From positions 62,001-126,000 of the forward strand of contig CANFCK010000005.1 of assembly GCA_947445035.1 (NCBI GenBank): DNA of 64,000 nucleotides, given 5' to 3'. This document shows, piece after piece, positions 27,337 through 38,100 of this stretch (positions within the stretch are counted from its first letter, which is position 1; each line of letters starts with the position of its first letter). A program made the position numbers and the translations under genes. The DNA comes from Deltaproteobacteria bacterium (GTDB lineage: Bacteria > Myxococcota_A > UBA796 > SXON01). The notes below the pieces were generated by a model. That model worked only from the letters and a program-made list of their open reading frames with translations. It had not been told where the DNA came from and searched no databases.

Positions 27337-27846
27337 CTACAGGCCGCCCCCGGCGTCGTGGATGAACACGGCCACCTGCGCGATCTTCTGCGGACCGAGG
27401 ATGGGCCCCCAGGTGATCATCCCTTTCTCGGGCACGCCGACGGTGATGGTGCGCTCGATGTCGGCGAGGCTGCCCCCGTGAATCCAGGTGGCGTCGGTGA
27501 GATCGGGGCCGATGCCGCCCTTGAGCTCGGGGCCGTGGCACGCGATGCAGTTGCTGGTGTACACGCCTTTGCCGCCGCCGGCGCCCGCGGCGGCGGTCGA
27601 GCCCGTGGCGACGACCGCGGGTGCGGCTGGCTGTGCGGCGAGCGCCGCAGCCATCTCCGCGTCGTATTCGCCCGTCTGGCTGCGCCCGCCAACCCCGTGG
27701 TAGTGCGCCGCGTAGATGACCGCCCAGACGATGGTGACGTAGAACAGCCCCAGCCACCACGTCGGCATCGGGTTGTCGAACTCTTCGATGCCGTCGTTGT
27801 CGGCGCCGTGCCCGAGGATGGTGTTGTTTTCGTGGCCCATGGTCAT
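27337..27846 (-). CDS. ccoP: cbb3 oxidase subunit CcoP, monohaem form
   Basis: 169 residues. The N-terminus has the CcoP marks EEFDNPMPTWWLGLFY and one membrane helix, then an Ala/Gly linker and a single cytochrome c domain with CIACHG and the distal Met in GMITWGP. Usual CcoP has two haem c domains and about 300 residues; only one is here. The ATG at 27846 overlaps the ccoQ stop (ATGA). CcoP takes electrons from soluble cytochrome c. One-haem versions exist in other groups, so this may be functional. Confidence 0.9.
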   Translation of the reverse strand: MTMGHENNTILGHGADNDGIEEFDNPMPTWWLGLFYVTIVWAVIYAAHYHGVGGRSQTGEYDAEMAAALAAQPAAPAVVATGSTAAAGAGGGKGVYTSNCIACHGPELKGGIGPDLTDATWIHGGSLADIERTITVGVPEKGMITWGPILGPQKIAQVAVFIHDAGGGL

Positions 27847-28009
27847 TCCCCCTCGAGTGGCAAGTTGGCGGCAGCCTCCATCGCGGCCTTGCGACTCGGC
27901 AGAAAGGCCCAGACGGCCCAGCCGCAAAAGACCGAGAAGAACACGATCGTCATCGACCCGAGCAGCCAGCCGAGGGTGGTGGCCTCGGCGGCGGCGTCCT
28001 TGATCACCA

Positions 28010-28013
<4 letters not shown>
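27843..28013 (-). CDS. ccoQ: cbb3 oxidase small subunit CcoQ
   Basis: A 56-residue ORF: MMVIKDAAAEATTLGWLL, one membrane helix (GSMTIVFFSVFCGWAVWAFL) and a short tail PSRKAAMEAAANLPLEGE. The tail resembles CcoQ, where the helix is followed by PxxKxxxExAAxLPL. Its ATG overlaps the ccoO stop and its stop overlaps the ccoP start, both as ATGA, so the set is tightly coupled. CcoQ stabilises the oxidase complex. Confidence 0.85.
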
Positions 28014-28735
<722 letters not shown>

Positions 28736-28765
28736 AGTTTCATCGTGGCTCAGATCAGCTAACCC

Positions 28766-30187
28766 TCAGAAGTTGAAGTAGATAAACGGAGCATCGGCCT
28801 GCTTGATCGCCACGCAGCAGAAGTAGCCTGCGCCCACCAAGAGCCCCTGCGCGAAAACCGGCCGCGGCCAAGGCAATACCAGTTGAGGCCGGAAATAGGC
28901 CACCAGATGGATGGCAACGGCGAGCCCGAAGAGGACCACCTGCGTCGAAGACACCGACAACACCTCGCTTCCAGAGGACAGCGTCGTGAGTCCGCGTAGG
29001 TAGGTGACGCTGGCCGCCAGCGTCGGCGCCCGGAAGAAGACCCAAGCCAAAAGCACGGTGGACATCGTCAGGCTCCAACCGGCCAGGTTGCCGGCGGGAC
29101 TCTCCCAGAAGCGAGCTTGCGCGGGCGTGCGGAACCGCTCACGATACAAGAGGGCAGCCGCCTGCCCCACACCGTGGATTGCCCCCCACACCACGAACGT
29201 CCAGTTCGCGCCGTGCCAGAAGCCGCCGATCAGCATGGTCGCGGACAGCGCAAAGAGTGTCCGTCCCAGCCCAAACCGACTGCCGCCCAAGGGAATGTAC
29301 AGGTAGTCACGCAAAAAACGGCTCAACGAGATGTGCCAGCGCCGCCAGAACTCCTGGAGCGAGCCGCTGATGTACGGACTGTCGAAGTTGTCGGGGAAGT
29401 GAATTCCGAACATTCTCGCCAAACCGATGGCCATCTGCGAGTAGCCCGAGAAGTCGAAGTAGATCTGAAACGCGTAGGCAACGAGCCCGATCAGGAGGTC
29501 GACGGCTCCGAATTGCGACGGGCTCCGGAAGGTCCGGTCGGCGAGGACCGCGAAAGAATCGGCGAAGACCACCTTCCGCGCGAAGCCCAGCACGAAGTCG
29601 CGCCCACCGTGGATGACGTCGGCCAACGCGGGGCGTTCGCGAAGTCGGTCAAGCTGGGGCAGGATTTCCTTGGCACGGACGATGGGCCCGCTGACCAGGT
29701 GCGGAAAGAACAGGATGAAGGTCGCCAGCTTGGGGAGGTCGCGCGTGGGCTCGAGCACGCCGCGGTACACGTCGACCGTGTAGGAGATGGCTTGGAAAAC
29801 GTAGAAGCTGATGCCAAGGGGGAGGACCAGCTCGGGCACCGGCACCGCCAGGTCGGTGCCCAAAAGACGGAGCGCATCGTTCGAAGTCGTAGATACGAAG
29901 CCTGAATATTTGAAAACGGCGAGCATGCCGAGGTTCATCGTCACGCTGAGGGTGGCCATCCAGCGGCGCATTCGGGCAGAGCGGCTCTGATGAATCGCGA
30001 GCGCGAGCCAGTAGTCAACGACGATGTTCGCCGCGAGCAGCCCCATGAACGGCAGGCTCCAACTGGCGTAGAACCACACGCAGAAGGCCAGCAAAAGACC
30101 GCTGCGGAAGCGGCCGGCAGGAGCGACGCTGACCGCGACGAGCGCCACCACCAAGAAGACGAAGAACTCGTCGCTGATGAACAGCAC
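28766..30187 (-). CDS. MBOAT-family O-acyltransferase (AlgI-like)
   Basis: 473 residues, polytopic. The family motifs are present: FFPHLVSGPIVR, FDFSGYSQMAIGLARMFGI, LQEFWRRWHISLSRFLRDYLYIPLGG with the first conserved His, and the active-site His in GGFWHGANWTF. AlgI-type enzymes pass acyl groups across the membrane to a periplasmic SGNH-type partner that modifies a polysaccharide or other exported product. The likely partner (22142-23164) lies downstream beyond the cbb3 cluster. It starts 3 nt after the cmk stop, so it is probably co-transcribed with cmk. Confidence 0.92.
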   Translation of the reverse strand: MLFISDEFFVFLVVALVAVSVAPAGRFRSGLLLAFCVWFYASWSLPFMGLLAANIVVDYWLALAIHQSRSARMRRWMATLSVTMNLGMLAVFKYSGFVSTTSNDALRLLGTDLAVPVPELVLPLGISFYVFQAISYTVDVYRGVLEPTRDLPKLATFILFFPHLVSGPIVRAKEILPQLDRLRERPALADVIHGGRDFVLGFARKVVFADSFAVLADRTFRSPSQFGAVDLLIGLVAYAFQIYFDFSGYSQMAIGLARMFGIHFPDNFDSPYISGSLQEFWRRWHISLSRFLRDYLYIPLGGSRFGLGRTLFALSATMLIGGFWHGANWTFVVWGAIHGVGQAAALLYRERFRTPAQARFWESPAGNLAGWSLTMSTVLLAWVFFRAPTLAASVTYLRGLTTLSSGSEVLSVSSTQVVLFGLAVAIHLVAYFRPQLVLPWPRPVFAQGLLVGAGYFCCVAIKQADAPFIYFNF

Positions 30188-30190
30188 GCG

Positions 30191-30868
30191 CTACCGCGCC
30201 TGGCGGGCTTTCGCGAGGGTGACGATGAACTCCACCACCGACTCCACCCCGATCCCGGTGGTGTCGATGCGGACCGCCTCGTCTGCGCAAGCGAGCGGGG
30301 CGATCGCCCGGGACGTGTCCCGCCGGTCGCGCTCCGCCAACTCGGCGCGCACCTGCTCGAAGTCGCCATCCGGGAGTTGGCGCCACCGACGCTCCGCCCG
30401 CGCGTCGAGCGAGGCGTCCAGGTACACCTTGAGCTCGGCAGAAGGCAGCACCACCGTGCCGATATCACGACCGTCCATCACCACCCCGCCACCCGCGCCG
30501 AGCGCACGTTGCAGGCCAAGGAGCGCCGTACGAACGCCAGCGTGGGTCGCGACGATTGACGCCGCAGCGCCGACCGGTTGATCCCGGATGACCTCGGTCA
30601 CATCCTCCCCGTCCGCCTCGACCGTGAGGTCGCCGCCATTGAACGCGAAGCGGAAGCGGATGCCACGGGCGATCTGCTCGACGGCAGCGGCGTCGTTGAG
30701 GTCAACGTCAGCGCGCAGCGCGGCCAGCGCGACCGTCCGGTACATCGCACCGGTATCAACGAGCTGGAAGCCCAGCCGATTCGCGACCCGCCGCGCGACG
30801 GTGCCCTTTCCGGAGCTGGCAGGACCGTCGACGGCGATGGCGATCTGGCGCACCGCGGCGGCTATCAT
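30191..30868 (-). CDS. cmk: Cytidylate kinase
   Basis: 225 residues from the ATG at 30868 (MIAAAVRQIAIAVDGPASSG). P-loop DGPASSGKGT, LVDTGAMYR, the CMP-binding insert, VVMDGRDIGTVVLP and RRDTSR of the lid are all present, the normal bacterial CMP kinase pattern. It phosphorylates CMP and dCMP. In many bacteria cmk lies next to rpsA; here they are about 10 kb apart. An in-frame GTG/ATG at 30898 is possible but the first 10 residues do not look like the family. Confidence 0.95.
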   Translation of the reverse strand: MIAAAVRQIAIAVDGPASSGKGTVARRVANRLGFQLVDTGAMYRTVALAALRADVDLNDAAAVEQIARGIRFRFAFNGGDLTVEADGEDVTEVIRDQPVGAAASIVATHAGVRTALLGLQRALGAGGGVVMDGRDIGTVVLPSAELKVYLDASLDARAERRWRQLPDGDFEQVRAELAERDRRDTSRAIAPLACADEAVRIDTTGIGVESVVEFIVTLAKARQAR

Positions 30869-30910
30869 GGCGAGTGAGCTCCGGTGTGCGCGCGACACCC
30901 GCTGCGCCGC

Positions 30911-31534
30911 CTACTTCTTCGTTCGCGGCGAGCCCTCGGCGAAGCTTCGATCCCCGGCGAACTTCTGGCGGCCAGCCTCGCTCGGCGGCTCGCCCTTCTC
31001 GATGATGCGGAGGTGGGCCACCCAGTCTTCCGTCACCCGCTCGAAGGCGGAGATGTCGTCGAAGGAGAAGGCGTCGAACTCGAAAACCCGATGCTCCAGT
31101 CGGAAAACACGCCCATCCAGCCGATACCGAAGCAGCTCGGCGTTCCGACTCTTCCCGCCTGACACCCCTGAGGTGACGACGAGCCGCCCGTCGTGGATGC
31201 GCGCGGTCGTCGAAGGATCGCCCCAGCCCGCCACCGCGAGCTGCACCCAGCCGGTGCCCACCGCCTCCACAACCACGATGGCGCGGGTCCAGGAGGGGGG
31301 CTCACACGATTCGCATGTCGCGACGGCTGAAGCCTCCACCCGTGCGGCCGGTTCCAGCACGAGCACCCGGTCGGCCACACCATCCCCGGTCAGGTCGCCG
31401 CTTGCCGAGCCGTTCGGCGCCAAAAACGCGGGCTTCGCCGTGATGCCGCTGTCCCCCGCGATGGCCCAACCGGGGGGAACGAAGTCTTCGGGCGTCGGCG
31501 CGGTCATCGGCACGAGGTCGAAGGGAAAGAGCAT
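30911..31534 (-). CDS. Hypothetical protein with FG-GAP-like segment
   Basis: 207 residues from the ATG at 31534. Not recognised. No clear signal peptide. GSASGDLTGDGVADRVLVLE resembles the Ca-binding FG-GAP/VCBS turn (DxTGDGxxD). The rest is predicted as beta-rich (TGWVQLAVAGWG, RIHDGRLVVTSG, YRLDGRVFRLEHRV) with a basic tail. It lies between a radical SAM gene and cmk. GATACC with its TA 13 nt upstream of the ATG suggests its own leaderless start. Function unknown. Confidence 0.6.
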   Translation of the reverse strand: MLFPFDLVPMTAPTPEDFVPPGWAIAGDSGITAKPAFLAPNGSASGDLTGDGVADRVLVLEPAARVEASAVATCESCEPPSWTRAIVVVEAVGTGWVQLAVAGWGDPSTTARIHDGRLVVTSGVSGGKSRNAELLRYRLDGRVFRLEHRVFEFDAFSFDDISAFERVTEDWVAHLRIIEKGEPPSEAGRQKFAGDRSFAEGSPRTKK

Positions 31535-31547
31535 CAAGCCCCGGGTA

Positions 31548-32438
31548 TCACGCGATCGGGCGCACCTGCTCCCGATACGCCGTCACCGGTCCGCCGCAAC
31601 GATCGGCCGCCGCGCACCCGCCGCACGCCGCGCCCTTCGCACGCGCCTGGCTCCGGAAGTACAGCTCCGCGACCAGCGGGGACGCTTGGTCACCCGTCGG
31701 CAGGCACAATGGCGTACCGATGCCGTACGGCCGGTATCGTTCGGCGATCGCGGTGATCGTGGTCGCGGCGGCATCGAAGCGAGGCGCCTCCCCCGCAAAG
31801 TCGAAGCTGCCCTTGTCGCGGAGCAGCGCCACCCCGAGGCGAGAATGCCACCGCGTCGCGACCATCTCCGCAAGGTCGGCGAGCGCTGCGAGGTTGCGGC
31901 GCAGCAGCAACGTGTGCACCCTGACCCGGATTCCCGCCGCCGCAGCGGCGTCCAGGCCGGCGACAACCACCTCGTACACCCGGGCGCCGCACACGTCGTC
32001 GTGCAGCCCGGCCTCCGCCGCATACAGCGGCACCACCACCTCAGAAACACCGGCGGCAGCGTACTCCACGGCATTCGTCGTAAGGTTGTAGCCGTTGGTC
32101 ATCAGCTCAACGGTCCGGAACCCTGCCGGGCGGGCCGCGGCGAGCAGCGCGCTGAAATCGGGATGGAGAGTCGGCTCGTTGCCTCCGATCAGCAGCCGCT
32201 CGATCCCGGCGGGGCGCGCCGACAGCTGGGAAAGGGCGCGAGCACGCTGGGTCATCTCTCCGGCAGGCACCGCCACCGTTCCAGGGGCGACACAGAAGAA
32301 ACAACGCTGGGCACAGGAGTTGTGAAGGGCGAGGAGGGTTGCCGGCGGGAGGCCTCGCGCTGTCAACCACGAAAGCTGCTCGACAGGCGTGCCGCCAAGG
32401 AAGGCGTAGATGGCTGGGTCCTCGTGGCTTGGCGACAC
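31548..32438 (-). CDS. Radical SAM protein
   Basis: 296 residues. The cluster motif is CAQRCFFC (C42, C46, C49), CxxxCxxC spacing, preceded by LLALHNS. Further radical SAM features: GGNEPTLHPDF (SAM-binding GGE-like), VELMTNGYNL, and a C-terminal set of three cysteines (CGGCAAADRCGG) that could hold an auxiliary cluster. Substrate unknown. The start is a GTG at 32438; GATAAC with its TA 12 nt upstream is placed symmetrically to the promoter of the divergent gene at 32461. Confidence 0.85.
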   Translation of the reverse strand: MSPSHEDPAIYAFLGGTPVEQLSWLTARGLPPATLLALHNSCAQRCFFCVAPGTVAVPAGEMTQRARALSQLSARPAGIERLLIGGNEPTLHPDFSALLAAARPAGFRTVELMTNGYNLTTNAVEYAAAGVSEVVVPLYAAEAGLHDDVCGARVYEVVVAGLDAAAAAGIRVRVHTLLLRRNLAALADLAEMVATRWHSRLGVALLRDKGSFDFAGEAPRFDAAATTITAIAERYRPYGIGTPLCLPTGDQASPLVAELYFRSQARAKGAACGGCAAADRCGGPVTAYREQVRPIA

Positions 32439-32460
32439 TGGCCTGGGTTATCCCGCTGCC
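32439..32460. promoter_or_regulatory. Symmetrical divergent leaderless promoter
   Basis: Only 22 nt separate the GTG of the minus-strand radical SAM gene and the GTG of the plus-strand hydroxylase gene. In the middle, GGTTATCC read one way gives TTATCC and the other way GATAAC, each with its TA exactly 12 nt before the respective start codon. One AT-rich core thus appears to serve as -10 in both directions. Confidence 0.5.
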
Positions 32461-33006
32461 GTGCTGCTCCCCCACGACCTGCCTGTCGTCGCCGAGCTTG
32501 AAGCGGCCGCGGCCGCCGTCCTCGCCGAGCTGGCCGCCGTCCCGGAGTCGGCGTGGTTCCCGATGGCGGCGCAGACGATGTACCGCGGCCGATGGGAGGC
32601 GGTCTTGTTGTCGGCGGGGCCGTGGGGCCACGAGTTCGCGGGTGTCGACCTAGAGGCGAACCGGCGCCTGCTTCCCAGCGCTGCGGCCATCCTCGAAAAA
32701 CATCCGGAAATAGCGGTCTTCGGCGTCCTGCGCCTGGCCGCCGGGGCCGAGCTTGCACCCCACCGGGACCACCGGGCCGACGACGAGGTGCGAGTCCATG
32801 TTCCGTTGCAGGTGCCCGCTGAGGAGGCGGGAGAATGGACCATCGGCACCGCAAGACTGTTGGACATTCGCCAACTCCACCACGCACACAATCGCGGAAC
32901 CATCGATCGCATCACGCTGGTAGCCGATGTCCGGGTCGGTCGCGTCGTCGCGATCGACGACGTGGCACCGTGGAATGACGCCCTGGCGGCACCCGAGGCG
33001 GGATAA
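32461..33006 (+). CDS. Aspartyl/asparaginyl beta-hydroxylase-like protein
   Basis: 181 residues from the GTG at 32461; an upstream ATG at 32410 would overlap the divergent gene. The core of the Asp/Asn hydroxylase fold is visible: APHRDHRADDEVRVHVPL with the HxD iron ligands and the HIPL-like strand, then QLHHAHNRGTIDRITLVADV with the second His and the Arg that binds 2-oxoglutarate. So it is probably an Fe(II)/2-oxoglutarate oxygenase; the substrate may be protein or small molecule. Confidence 0.75.
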   Translation: MLLPHDLPVVAELEAAAAAVLAELAAVPESAWFPMAAQTMYRGRWEAVLLSAGPWGHEFAGVDLEANRRLLPSAAAILEKHPEIAVFGVLRLAAGAELAPHRDHRADDEVRVHVPLQVPAEEAGEWTIGTARLLDIRQLHHAHNRGTIDRITLVADVRVGRVVAIDDVAPWNDALAAPEAG

Positions 33007-33029
33007 ATAGGCGCCCCATCAGGAGCCCC

Positions 33030-33539
33030 ATGTACGCCGACCTCGTCTCCCAGTTCGCAAAGACCCTCGCCAGCCTCGACGCCATCCTCGCCAAGGCCGA
33101 AGCCCACGCCACGGTGCGCGGCTTCCCCGTCGACAACTTCGTGGGCATGCGCCTCGCCCCCGACATGCTCCCCTTCTGGCGGCAAGTCACCATCGCCTGT
33201 GACGCGGCCAAGGCCGGCGCCGCCGCCTGGGCCCAGGTCGACGCGCCCAAGTTCGAGGACAACGAGACCACGGTCGCCGAGCTGCGCGCCCGCATCGCCA
33301 AGACGATCGCGTTTCTCGACTCGATCCCCGCCGACGCCTACGCCAAGACGCAGAACGACACCATCGTAAAGATCGCCTTCCCGCCTGGCAAAGCGATGTT
33401 CGCCCGCGACGCCGCGCTGAGCCGCTCGGTGCCCAACTTCTTCTTCCACGCCACCACGGCCTACGCGATTCTGCGCGGCGGCGGCGTGCCCATCGGCAAG
33501 ATGGACTTCCTGGGCGAGCTGAAGCTCTTCGACCAGTAG
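33030..33539 (+). CDS. DUF1993 family protein
   Basis: 169 residues with the DUF1993 pattern: an N-terminal helix (ADLVSQFAKTLASLDAILAKAEAHA), MRLAPDMLPFWRQVTIACDAAK, and the C-terminal PNFFFHATTAYAILRGGGVPIGKMDFLG. These are DinB-like four-helix bundles of unknown function. A TAAATA hexamer at 33003 and an AGGAG ribosome site before the ATG are visible, so this gene has a short leader. Faces the SelO gene tail to tail. Confidence 0.85.
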   Translation: MYADLVSQFAKTLASLDAILAKAEAHATVRGFPVDNFVGMRLAPDMLPFWRQVTIACDAAKAGAAAWAQVDAPKFEDNETTVAELRARIAKTIAFLDSIPADAYAKTQNDTIVKIAFPPGKAMFARDAALSRSVPNFFFHATTAYAILRGGGVPIGKMDFLGELKLFDQ

Positions 33540-33556
33540 AACCTGCGCCCGGGTCC

Positions 33557-35098
33557 CTACGAACTACACGACAGCGCCGAACACCCCGCCTTGTTCTTGG
33601 CCCAGTCCGGGCGGCGCCCCGCCAGCCGCGCCGACCCCGGCTGCTCGACATACGGCGTCCGCAGGACGTCGAGGAGCCGGTCCACGGCGGTGATGTCGCC
33701 GCTTTCGACCGCGCCGATCACCTCCTGCACCACCCAGTTGCGCGGCAGGATCCAGGCGTTGACCGCGTTCATCCGGGCGCGGCGGTGCGCGGGGTCCTGC
33801 CCCCCTCCCCTCACCGTCCACGCCGCGAGCCAGCCCGCCCAACGCGTGCGCAGCCCGTCGTCAGGAGGGGTATAGAAAGCATCCAGGAGCGGGGCGAGCC
33901 GGTCGCCATCGCGAGGCACGTCCGCGAGGCGGCGGAAGAAGATCGTCCAGTCCGTCTCGGCCGCCGTGAGCAGGCTGAACATCTCGGTGATCAAGGCGTC
34001 GTCGGCATCGCCGACGTCCAGTCCGAGCTTGGCGCCCAAGCGGCGCCGCCAGGCCGCGGCGTACATGGCAGAGTAGCGCTGCAGCACCTCGTCCAAGGCG
34101 TTGACGTCGCCATGCAGAGGAGCGAGCGCCCGTCCCAGCCGAGCGAGGTTCCACTGGGCGACCGCGGGCTGTTGGCGCCAACGATAGCGCCCCTCCCGGT
34201 AGTCGGTGGTGTTGGGCGTGAAGTCGGGGTCGAAGACGTCCAACCAGCCGTACGGGCCGTAGTCGATGGTCACGCCGAGGATCGAGAGGTTGTCGGTGTT
34301 CATCACGCCGTGCACAAATCCCAGCGCCATCCACTGCGCCATCAGCTCGGCGGTGCGGCGACAGACCTCCTCGAAGAAGGCAACCACGCCCGCAGGCGTC
34401 TCGGCGAAATGAACGCTGTGGACATGCTCATAGAGCGTACGAAGCAGTTCGTTCTCCCGACGTGACGCCGGAAGTTCAAAGTTGCCGAAACGCACAAAAG
34501 TCGGCGCGACCCGGGTCACGATGGCGCCGGGCTCGGCCTTGGCGTGCCCGTCGTAGAACATGTCCCGCACCACAGGCTCGCCGGTCGCAACCAACGCCAA
34601 CGCGCGGGTCGTGGGCACGCCGAGATGGAACATGGCCTCGCTGCAGATGAACTCACGGATGCTGGAGCGCATCACCGCGCGCCCGTCGGCGGTGCGCGAA
34701 TACGGCGTCGGACCCGCACCCTTGAGCTGCACCTCGAAGGTGCCTCCGGGCCCGGTCACGTCCCCGAGCGCCATGGCCCGGCCGTCGCCAAGCTGCCCCG
34801 CCCACTGGCCGAACTGGTGCCCCCCGTAGCAGGCGGCGAAGGGCCGCATTCCGTCGGTGACGCGGTTGCCGCCGAGCACGTCGACGGCTGGTCCGATCGC
34901 GGGCGGGCGCGTGGTCCCGAGGAGTGTGCCCACCTCGTCGGCCCAGGCGACGAGGGTCGGCGAGCGGACCGGCGTCGGCCGAACCGCCGACCACAACGCC
35001 CCCCGGACCTCCCTGGGCCACGGGTCGGTGTCGGAATCGGCCGGCAGCGCCGTTTGGAAGCGGTCCCCGAAACGAAGGTCTTCGACGCTGATGTTCAT
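33557..35098 (-). CDS. selO: Protein adenylyltransferase SelO (YdiU)
   Basis: 513 residues from the ATG at 35098 (MNISVEDLRFGD). The pseudokinase-like fold has YGGHQFGQWAGQLGDGRA (nucleotide loop), LKGAGPTPYSR with the conserved Lys, RSSIREFICSEAM, GFVHGVMNTDN with the metal-binding Asn, and TIDYGPYGWLD with the Asp of the DFG-like motif. The C-terminus is CSALSCSS, the position where eukaryotic SelO has selenocysteine. SelO transfers AMP to Ser/Thr/Tyr of proteins in redox control. Divergent from the double radical SAM gene across 68 nt. Confidence 0.95.
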   Translation of the reverse strand: MNISVEDLRFGDRFQTALPADSDTDPWPREVRGALWSAVRPTPVRSPTLVAWADEVGTLLGTTRPPAIGPAVDVLGGNRVTDGMRPFAACYGGHQFGQWAGQLGDGRAMALGDVTGPGGTFEVQLKGAGPTPYSRTADGRAVMRSSIREFICSEAMFHLGVPTTRALALVATGEPVVRDMFYDGHAKAEPGAIVTRVAPTFVRFGNFELPASRRENELLRTLYEHVHSVHFAETPAGVVAFFEEVCRRTAELMAQWMALGFVHGVMNTDNLSILGVTIDYGPYGWLDVFDPDFTPNTTDYREGRYRWRQQPAVAQWNLARLGRALAPLHGDVNALDEVLQRYSAMYAAAWRRRLGAKLGLDVGDADDALITEMFSLLTAAETDWTIFFRRLADVPRDGDRLAPLLDAFYTPPDDGLRTRWAGWLAAWTVRGGGQDPAHRRARMNAVNAWILPRNWVVQEVIGAVESGDITAVDRLLDVLRTPYVEQPGSARLAGRRPDWAKNKAGCSALSCSS

Positions 35099-35166
35099 CG
35101 TCTGTCCAGATGCCCGCCACATCGGCCGGTGTCAAGGCCACGAGGGTCCCGGGATACGCTCCCGTA

Positions 35167-38100
35167 ATGCCCACCCCAAGCCGGCCCCAAGACCGCGGCT
35201 GGACGTGGCAACGCGCCGCGACCGGCGAGCGGACGGTGCGGCACCAAGGACTGGCCGGCCGGGTCGAGCTGGTCGATGAGGCCGATGGCTCGTGGGCAGC
35301 ACGCTTGCGGAGCGCGGAACGCGCGCTCATGGCCGGTGCGCCAGCGGCGACGACGATCCGCCGGGGCGGGGACGATCGTTGCGTCTGGGACGGCCCCACG
35401 ACACGCCCCCCGTCGTCTGACGCCCCTGTTCGTCGCGTGCTGTTCTTCGAATCCCTGATGAACGCGGAGATGCCGCACAACGACGCCGAGCTGAGCCAGG
35501 GCGTGCTGCACATGATCTCGTCGCTGGCGGGGCTGCCGACCGAGGTGGTGCTGGCAAACGTGAAGATGGCGATCGTGGGGACCGACCGGCCGACGCAGGG
35601 GCTGGACACCCTGCAAAACGCGCTGGCAGGGGGGCCGATCCAGCTCGTGTGCATCACGCTTCTGGAGGGGTACTGGGAGGGCGTCGTCTCGCTGATTCGC
35701 ACGCTGCGTGACCTGGGGTGTCGGGCACACGTGGCGGTGGGCGGGGTGCTGCCGACGCTGGCGCCCGACGCGGTGGTCTCGCATCTTCCCGACGTCACCT
35801 TCGTGTGCCGCGGCGCAGGAGAGGTGTTTCTGCCGCGTCTTCTCACGATCCTGGGGCCGGATGCGTCGATCGATACCGCGCTGAGCGAGGCGCAGGTCGG
35901 CGCGCTGCTCAGCATGGACGGACTCTACGCCCGCGACGCCGCCGGGCGCAGGTTGATCGTGGCCAATGCCGCCGCGGTGGTTGAAGTGCCTGACCTGGAC
36001 GCGGTGACGCTGGACCTGCGATGGCTCCAGGCCCACCACTTCGCTACCGGCATCGAGTTGGCAACCAGCCGCGGATGCGTGCACAAGTGTGTTTTCTGCT
36101 CGATCCTCGGCCGGGAACGGTATCAAGCGAGGAGCGTCGACAATCTCCTCGAACTGCTTTCGGCGTATGAGACGCGACTACAGGAGCTTTTCGGCGCGGA
36201 CATCCCCCGAAACGCCCGCCGCGTGCATCTGAGTGACGATGACTTCGCCTGCGACCGGGACCGTGCCGCCGGGTTCTTCCGAGCGATACTCGGGACGAAG
36301 TTCCGCTTGTCCTCGGTGCAGGTGTCCATCGGCGACCTTTGCCGCAACGAGGGTGGCCGCGTGCTTCCCGAGCCGGACCTGGTGCTTTTGGACACGATCG
36401 TCCCGGCCTGCTTCGACGACGCCGGCCGCCCCATGCCGAACGTGGACTTCGTGGCTGATCATCGCACCCGCCGGTGGTCGAGCTACCTCCAGATCGGCGT
36501 CGAGAGCTTCTCCGATGTGGAGCTGGTCCGCCTGGGCAAGGGCTACAAGCGAGAGCACGTCCGCGCCATCGTCCACGCCCTCGCCGAGCGTCGCCTGCAT
36601 CACGATGCCTACTTCATCCTGTGCAATCGCGACACCACACTGATGGAGCTGGTTGCGGTACTGGATGAAGTAGTTCGACTCAAAACCCTGTTTCCTGTGT
36701 ACTTTCACATCCGATTCCCGGTGGTGGGCCACTTGGTGTCCTACGCCACCAGCGCCTCGTGGCGGCGGCGTGTGCAGCAGGGGGACGACGGGGCCTTTGT
36801 GTTGCGCGGCCTGTTGTCGGAGCCCGGGCACCCCGAGTTGGACTACCCGCTCGTGGACCACGACCAACCCCGCGATCCGCTGGTTGCCGCCTTCGTGGAC
36901 GAAGGCCTCTTCACCGACGGAAATCGCTACGCGGATACATTTGTTCGACTCCGGGAGCGTGTGCTGTCCGCTCTCAAAGCGGGATGCGACGCGCCGGTCG
37001 ATCACCAGTACGCCGCCAGGGTGCTTGACGATCGCCCCCGACGGCGGCTTTTCCAGCTGCTCGACCTCGCGCGGCGGTCGAGTCACGCCGAGGCGGGCGA
37101 CCCGGAGCACCCTGCCCAGCTTGAGAACTCGCCCGCGCTGCGTGTAGCGGTCGCGGGACAGGCCGACGTCCTGAAGCAGGTGTGCGACCAGCGCCTGGGC
37201 CCGACGAGCACGTGGCTGCCTGCGTTTCAGCGGTACACCATGGGCGGCGTCACCCGGCTTGTGGTGATTCCCACCTGGCAGTGCGAGCTGCGCTGCAACT
37301 ACTGCTACATCCCCAAGCAAGACGGCCGGGTGATGACTGAGGCCACGTTGGAACGGGCCGTAGACCTTCTTTTGTCGAGTGAGCGGCGCCGGCTGACGCT
37401 CCAGTTCTTTGGCGGCGAGGCGCTGATGGAGTGGGGGCTGGTGCAGCACGCCATGGCCTGGGGAGCCGAGACCGCGCTCAAACGGGGGAAAGAACTGGAC
37501 TTCGTGCTCAGCAGCAACGGCTGGTCGCTCGATGCCAACAAGTTGGCCTGGCTCGCCGACCGCCCGGTGAAGCTGGAGCTTTCGCTGGACGGAGACCGGG
37601 AGGCGATGCGCCGCTTCCGCCCGGCGGCGCGCGCCGGCCTCGACTCGTACGACAACGGCATCGCGCCGAGGGTGGCCGAGATCCTTCACAGCGGGCTCCA
37701 CTACGACGTGATCATGGTCGTGCACCCCGAGCTCATCGGCAAGCTCGCGGCCAACTTCTTCCACATTGCCGACCTGGGTTTCCGCCGCGTCCAGATCAAC
37801 TTCGCGCTCGGCAAAACCTGGAGCCCCGCTCAGCGCAAGGTGCTGGCCGAGCAGTGTTTCACCATCGCCGCGGAGTTGCCGAAGCGGCCCGAGCTTGTCT
37901 TGGTCAACGCCGAGAATCGCCCGATGCCGATGCGGCTGAACGGCGAGGTCACCGTCGACTGGGACGGCACCATCTACGGCGGCAACGCGTTCTTGCACGA
38001 GACCGAGCACAAATCTCGGTTTGTCCGCGGCCACCTTGATGATCTCGGGAACTTCGACCGCTACTGGATGGACGCGCCGAGCAACCGTGAGCTCGTGGAG

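Noticed and set aside
36178-38034. 618-codon minus-strand ORF
   Set aside because: Shadow of the double radical SAM gene, which has intact motifs.
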